Below are positions 7,147 to 9,321 of a DNA stretch of 9,321 nucleotides, piece by piece. The position numbers were made by a program, and so were the translations under genes. Every line of letters begins with the position of its first letter. Within the stretch, counting starts at the first letter, position 1. The notes beneath the pieces were generated by a model. The model was not told the DNA's origin and did no database searches. It saw nothing but the letters and a program-made list of their open reading frames with translations. The stretch covers positions 1 to 9,321 of the forward strand of contig JAEYUK010000306.1 of assembly GCA_023432655.1 (NCBI GenBank), given 5' to 3'. The DNA comes from Pseudomonadota bacterium (GTDB lineage Bacteria > Bdellovibrionota > Bacteriovoracia > Bacteriovoracales > Bacteriovoracaceae).

Positions 7147-8763
7147 TTACATCCTGAACACACCCCAGCTCGGGTCTGGGAATTCTTCGTTATGGGTCAC
7201 ACTCAAACACAGTCCCAAAATATCTCGGGTCTGAACCGGATCAATCACTCCATCATCCCAAAGTCGTGCGGATGAATAGTAAGGTGATCCCTCTTTTTCA
7301 TATTTATCCAGGATCGGTTGCTTAAAGGCCGCCAGTTCCTGCTCTGTCATTTGAGGTTTTCCAGAAGCTTTAAGACCATCTTGTTTAACTGTCGCAAGAA
7401 CGTTCGCAGCTTGCTCACCACCCATGACGGAAATACGTGAGTTAGGCCACATGAAGAGAAATCTTGGGCTAAAAGCTCGACCGCACATACCATAGTTACC
7501 AGCACCAAAAGAGCCGCCAATCACGACAGTGAACTTAGGAACTTTTACTGTTGATACAGCAGTAACAAACTTCGCCCCATGCTTGGCTATTCCTTCATTC
7601 TCATATTGTTTCCCCACCATAAAACCTGTGATGTTTTGGAGAAAAATCAGAGGAACTTTTCTTTGCCCACAAAGTTCAACAAAGTGGGCCGCTTTCTGAG
7701 ACGATTCAGAAAAAAGGATCCCGTTGTTAGCGACAATACCCACCAGATAACCATGAATCTTTGCAAATCCAGTTACTAATGTTGTGCCATATCTTTCTTT
7801 AAATTCCTGAAACTCAGAGCCATCAACTAAGCGAGCAATAATATCTCTCACATCGAACGGTTTCCTCGTATCCTGAGGAATGATGCCGTATAATTCTTCT
7901 GTTTTATAAAGAGGTTCTTTAACTTCCGTTTTAATGTATTTACCAGGATGTTTAGGACGGTAGTTTAAAGTGGCCACAATGTTTCGTGCCATCTCAAGTC
8001 CTTCTTCTTCCGTCTCAGCAAAGTGATCCGCCACACCCGATTTAGAAGTATGCACATCGGCCCCTCCTAAATCTTCAGCTGTCACTTCCTCACCGGTCGC
8101 GGCCTTAACCAGAGGAGGTCCTCCGAGAAAAATGGTTCCATTCCCTTTAACGATAATCGTTTCATCACTCATGGCAGGAACATAGGCCCCGCCTGCAGTA
8201 CAAGAACCACACACCACTGCGATTTGTGGAATTCCTAATGAAGACATCTGTGCCTGATTAAAAAAGATACGACCGAAATGTTCTTTATCTGGAAACACTT
8301 CATCTTGTTTTGGGAGAAAAGCGCCCCCTGAGTCCACGAGATAAATACATGGCAATTTATTTTCCAGTGCCACTTCTTGCGCTCTTAAATGCTTCTTAAC
8401 CGTTAAAGGAAAATAAGTTCCACCTTTAACAGTGGCATCGTTAGCTACAAATAAGCACTCCACACCATGAACAAGTCCAATCCCTGTAACGACACCAGCA
8501 GAAGGAACATCTTCATCATAAACACCGTCGGCCGCGAGTGTTGAAAGTTCCAAGAAAGGAGAACCCGGATCAAGGATCTTTTCAATTCGTTCGCGAGGAA
8601 GAAGCTTTTGTCGCGACTTATGTTTTTTAATGGCGCTATCTCCGCCACCTTGGCGAGCTTGTTCTATTTTTGATTTTAGTTCTTTTGCGAGTCCGCGGTT
8701 AAATTCGGCATTAACTTGAAACTCAGTTGAATTGACATCAATGTGTGAGGCCAAAGGCTGCAT
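7147..8763 (-). CDS. liuB: Methylcrotonyl-CoA carboxylase, carboxyltransferase (beta) subunit
   Basis: Transfers the carboxyl group from biotin to 3-methylcrotonyl-CoA, making 3-methylglutaconyl-CoA. At 538 residues it is the usual MCC beta length and holds both carboxyltransferase domains. In the N domain I see [10 protein letters not shown] (144-153), [16 protein letters not shown] (186-201) and [14 protein letters not shown] (212-225). In the C domain I see [11 protein letters not shown] (374-384), [20 protein letters not shown] (416-435) and [16 protein letters not shown] (438-453). The PKQDEVFPD and [15 protein letters not shown] blocks are those of MCC beta rather than acetyl- or propionyl-CoA carboxylase. 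ATG 8763 is chosen because GGGG lies 5 nt upstream and the upstream ATG at 8775 is in another frame. First gene of the operon, with a promoter 36 nt upstream. It cannot work unless the alpha subunit is made, so the nonsense codon downstream affects this enzyme too. Confidence 0.97.
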   Translation of the reverse strand: MQPLASHIDVNSTEFQVNAEFNRGLAKELKSKIEQARQGGGDSAIKKHKSRQKLLPRERIEKILDPGSPFLELSTLAADGVYDEDVPSAGVVTGIGLVHGVECLFVANDATVKGGTYFPLTVKKHLRAQEVALENKLPCIYLVDSGGAFLPKQDEVFPDKEHFGRIFFNQAQMSSLGIPQIAVVCGSCTAGGAYVPAMSDETIIVKGNGTIFLGGPPLVKAATGEEVTAEDLGGADVHTSKSGVADHFAETEEEGLEMARNIVATLNYRPKHPGKYIKTEVKEPLYKTEELYGIIPQDTRKPFDVRDIIARLVDGSEFQEFKERYGTTLVTGFAKIHGYLVGIVANNGILFSESSQKAAHFVELCGQRKVPLIFLQNITGFMVGKQYENEGIAKHGAKFVTAVSTVKVPKFTVVIGGSFGAGNYGMCGRAFSPRFLFMWPNSRISVMGGEQAANVLATVKQDGLKASGKPQMTEQELAAFKQPILDKYEKEGSPYYSSARLWDDGVIDPVQTRDILGLCLSVTHNEEFPDPSWGVFRM

Positions 8764-8798
8764 GAAAACCCCATTTTTGTGAATAAAAATAACAATTT

Positions 8799-8827
8799 AG
8801 TCTAACGTGAAGGGGTGTAAGTGACAA
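8799..8827 (-). promoter_or_regulatory. Candidate sigma70 promoter of the liu operon
   Basis: The minus strand has TTGTCA (8827-8822; 5 of 6 matches) and TAGACT (8804-8799; 4 of 6) with an exact 17-nt spacer. The implied transcript starts near 8792, leaving a leader of about 30 nt before ATG 8763 and a GGGG ribosome binding site. The AT-rich leader holds an imperfect inverted repeat ATTTTT...AAAAAT (8773-8790) that might be an operator, but I cannot assign a regulator. I see no LiuR- or PsrA-like palindrome. Confidence 0.55.
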
Positions 8828-8843
8828 TCTTTTGGGCTCAGCA

Positions 8844-9321
8844 CTACAGAGATAAATTGTTGTTGATGAGACCGTTTAAAAAGTACTGCAAATAGGCCTT
8901 AAGAAGAATGCCAGGATCTTCTTCCAGCACCCCACTTTCTCCGGTTTCCCAATTATAAGTAAAAGCTCGATCCAAAGTATGGACTCGATCATTATGCGCG
9001 AGGAAATATGTACTTCCGTCTGCATAATTAATGGCAACACCTGGATCATTATTGAAAATACTCACGGAAGTGGCCGGCAATTCACCAGAGACTTCCACAT
9101 AGTCTAAAATCGACATAGGAATATCCGCATGTTGAGTCACTCTCTTTGACTCCCCTTGCTCAATTCCAGGGCCATAAATGATAAGTGGCACCCGATAGCG
9201 ACCCACCATATTGGAATATTTGCTGGTCTCAAGTTTTTGGGAATGATCGGAGGTAATGATAAAAAGCGTATTATTAAACCACGGAGCCGTTTTAATCTTT
9301 TCAAAAAACTGCTTTAAAGCA
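8844..9321 (-). CDS. Alkaline-phosphatase-superfamily protein, sulfatase/LTA-synthase-like (5' part missing)
   Basis: The frame is open to the window edge (first full codon at 9320), so only the C-terminal 158 residues are seen and the ATG at 9209 is internal. The block PWFNNTLFIITSDHSQ contains the Asp-His metal-binding pair of sulfatase/LTA-synthase-type enzymes (ITxDHS). It is followed by YSNMVGRYRVPLIIYGPG, which matches the YxNxxxRYRVPxIxYxPG block of LTA-synthase-like phosphoglycerol transferases, and QHADIPMSILDYV, which matches the following DIxxTLLDxxG region. Such enzymes are usually membrane-anchored with the catalytic domain in the periplasm or outside the cell, but the N-terminal membrane helices and nucleophile Thr are not in view. 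Substrate cannot be inferred. The stop lies 80 nt before the liu operon's first gene and no clear terminator hairpin is seen between them, so some read-through into the operon is possible. Confidence 0.85.
   Translation of the reverse strand, partial: ALKQFFEKIKTAPWFNNTLFIITSDHSQKLETSKYSNMVGRYRVPLIIYGPGIEQGESKRVTQHADIPMSILDYVEVSGELPATSVSIFNNDPGVAINYADGSTYFLAHNDRVHTLDRAFTYNWETGESGVLEEDPGILLKAYLQYFLNGLINNNLSL

Noticed and set aside
8773..8790. ATTTTT...AAAAAT inverted repeat in the liu leader as an operator or riboswitch
   Set aside because: The repeat is AT-only, short and easily expected by chance in an AT-rich leader; no known motif is recognised.
1..9321. tRNA, rRNA, CRISPR, insertion sequence or prophage content
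   Set aside because: No repeat-spacer pattern, terminal inverted repeats, transposase motifs or RNA-gene signatures were seen on reading.

Overview
The window holds ten genes or gene remnants from a Gram-negative bacterium of moderate base composition (G+C not computed, by eye in the mid-40s percent). The Gram-negative call rests on a Bor-like lipoprotein with a lipobox and on liu-type acyl-CoA genes. A Bdellovibrionota-like host is only a weak guess. There is no rRNA, tRNA, CRISPR array, insertion sequence or phage segment.

Plus strand, 1-2213: the 3' part of a UvrD/Rep/PcrA-family DNA helicase whose start lies before the window, then a 102-residue two-helix membrane protein that overlaps it by 4 nt. 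A minus-strand terminator hairpin lies just beyond, because the next gene is convergent.

Minus strand, 8763 down to 2275: a leucine/isovalerate (liu) catabolic operon. In transcription order it encodes methylcrotonyl-CoA carboxylase (MCC) beta, 3-methylglutaconyl-CoA hydratase, MCC biotin carboxylase, a separate biotin carrier, HMG-CoA lyase, a second crotonase-fold protein and a small Bor-like lipoprotein. The first five steps together would convert 3-methylcrotonyl-CoA to acetyl-CoA and acetoacetate. Junctions are 4-nt ATGA overlaps or 1-2 nt gaps, each with an AGGA-like ribosome binding site. A sigma70-type promoter (TTGTCA-17 nt-TAGACT) sits upstream of the first gene. Isovaleryl-CoA dehydrogenase (LiuA) is not in the window.

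The main anomaly is in the biotin carboxylase. Its reading frame is intact from 6374 to 4890 except for one in-frame TAA at codon 202, exactly where E. coli AccC has the ATP-contacting Lys202. One substitution explains it, so the gene is either a very recent pseudogene or carries a sequence error. In addition, the carboxylase and carrier are normally one MCC alpha chain. Here they are separated by TAG-T-ATG, and removal of a single base would fuse them into a normal 656-codon alpha subunit.

Minus strand, 8844-9321: the C-terminal end of an alkaline-phosphatase-superfamily (sulfatase/LTA-synthase-like) protein that continues beyond the window.

I see no convincing evidence of a wholly new system. 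The region is an ordinary catabolic operon with an interesting lesion and a few unusual passengers.
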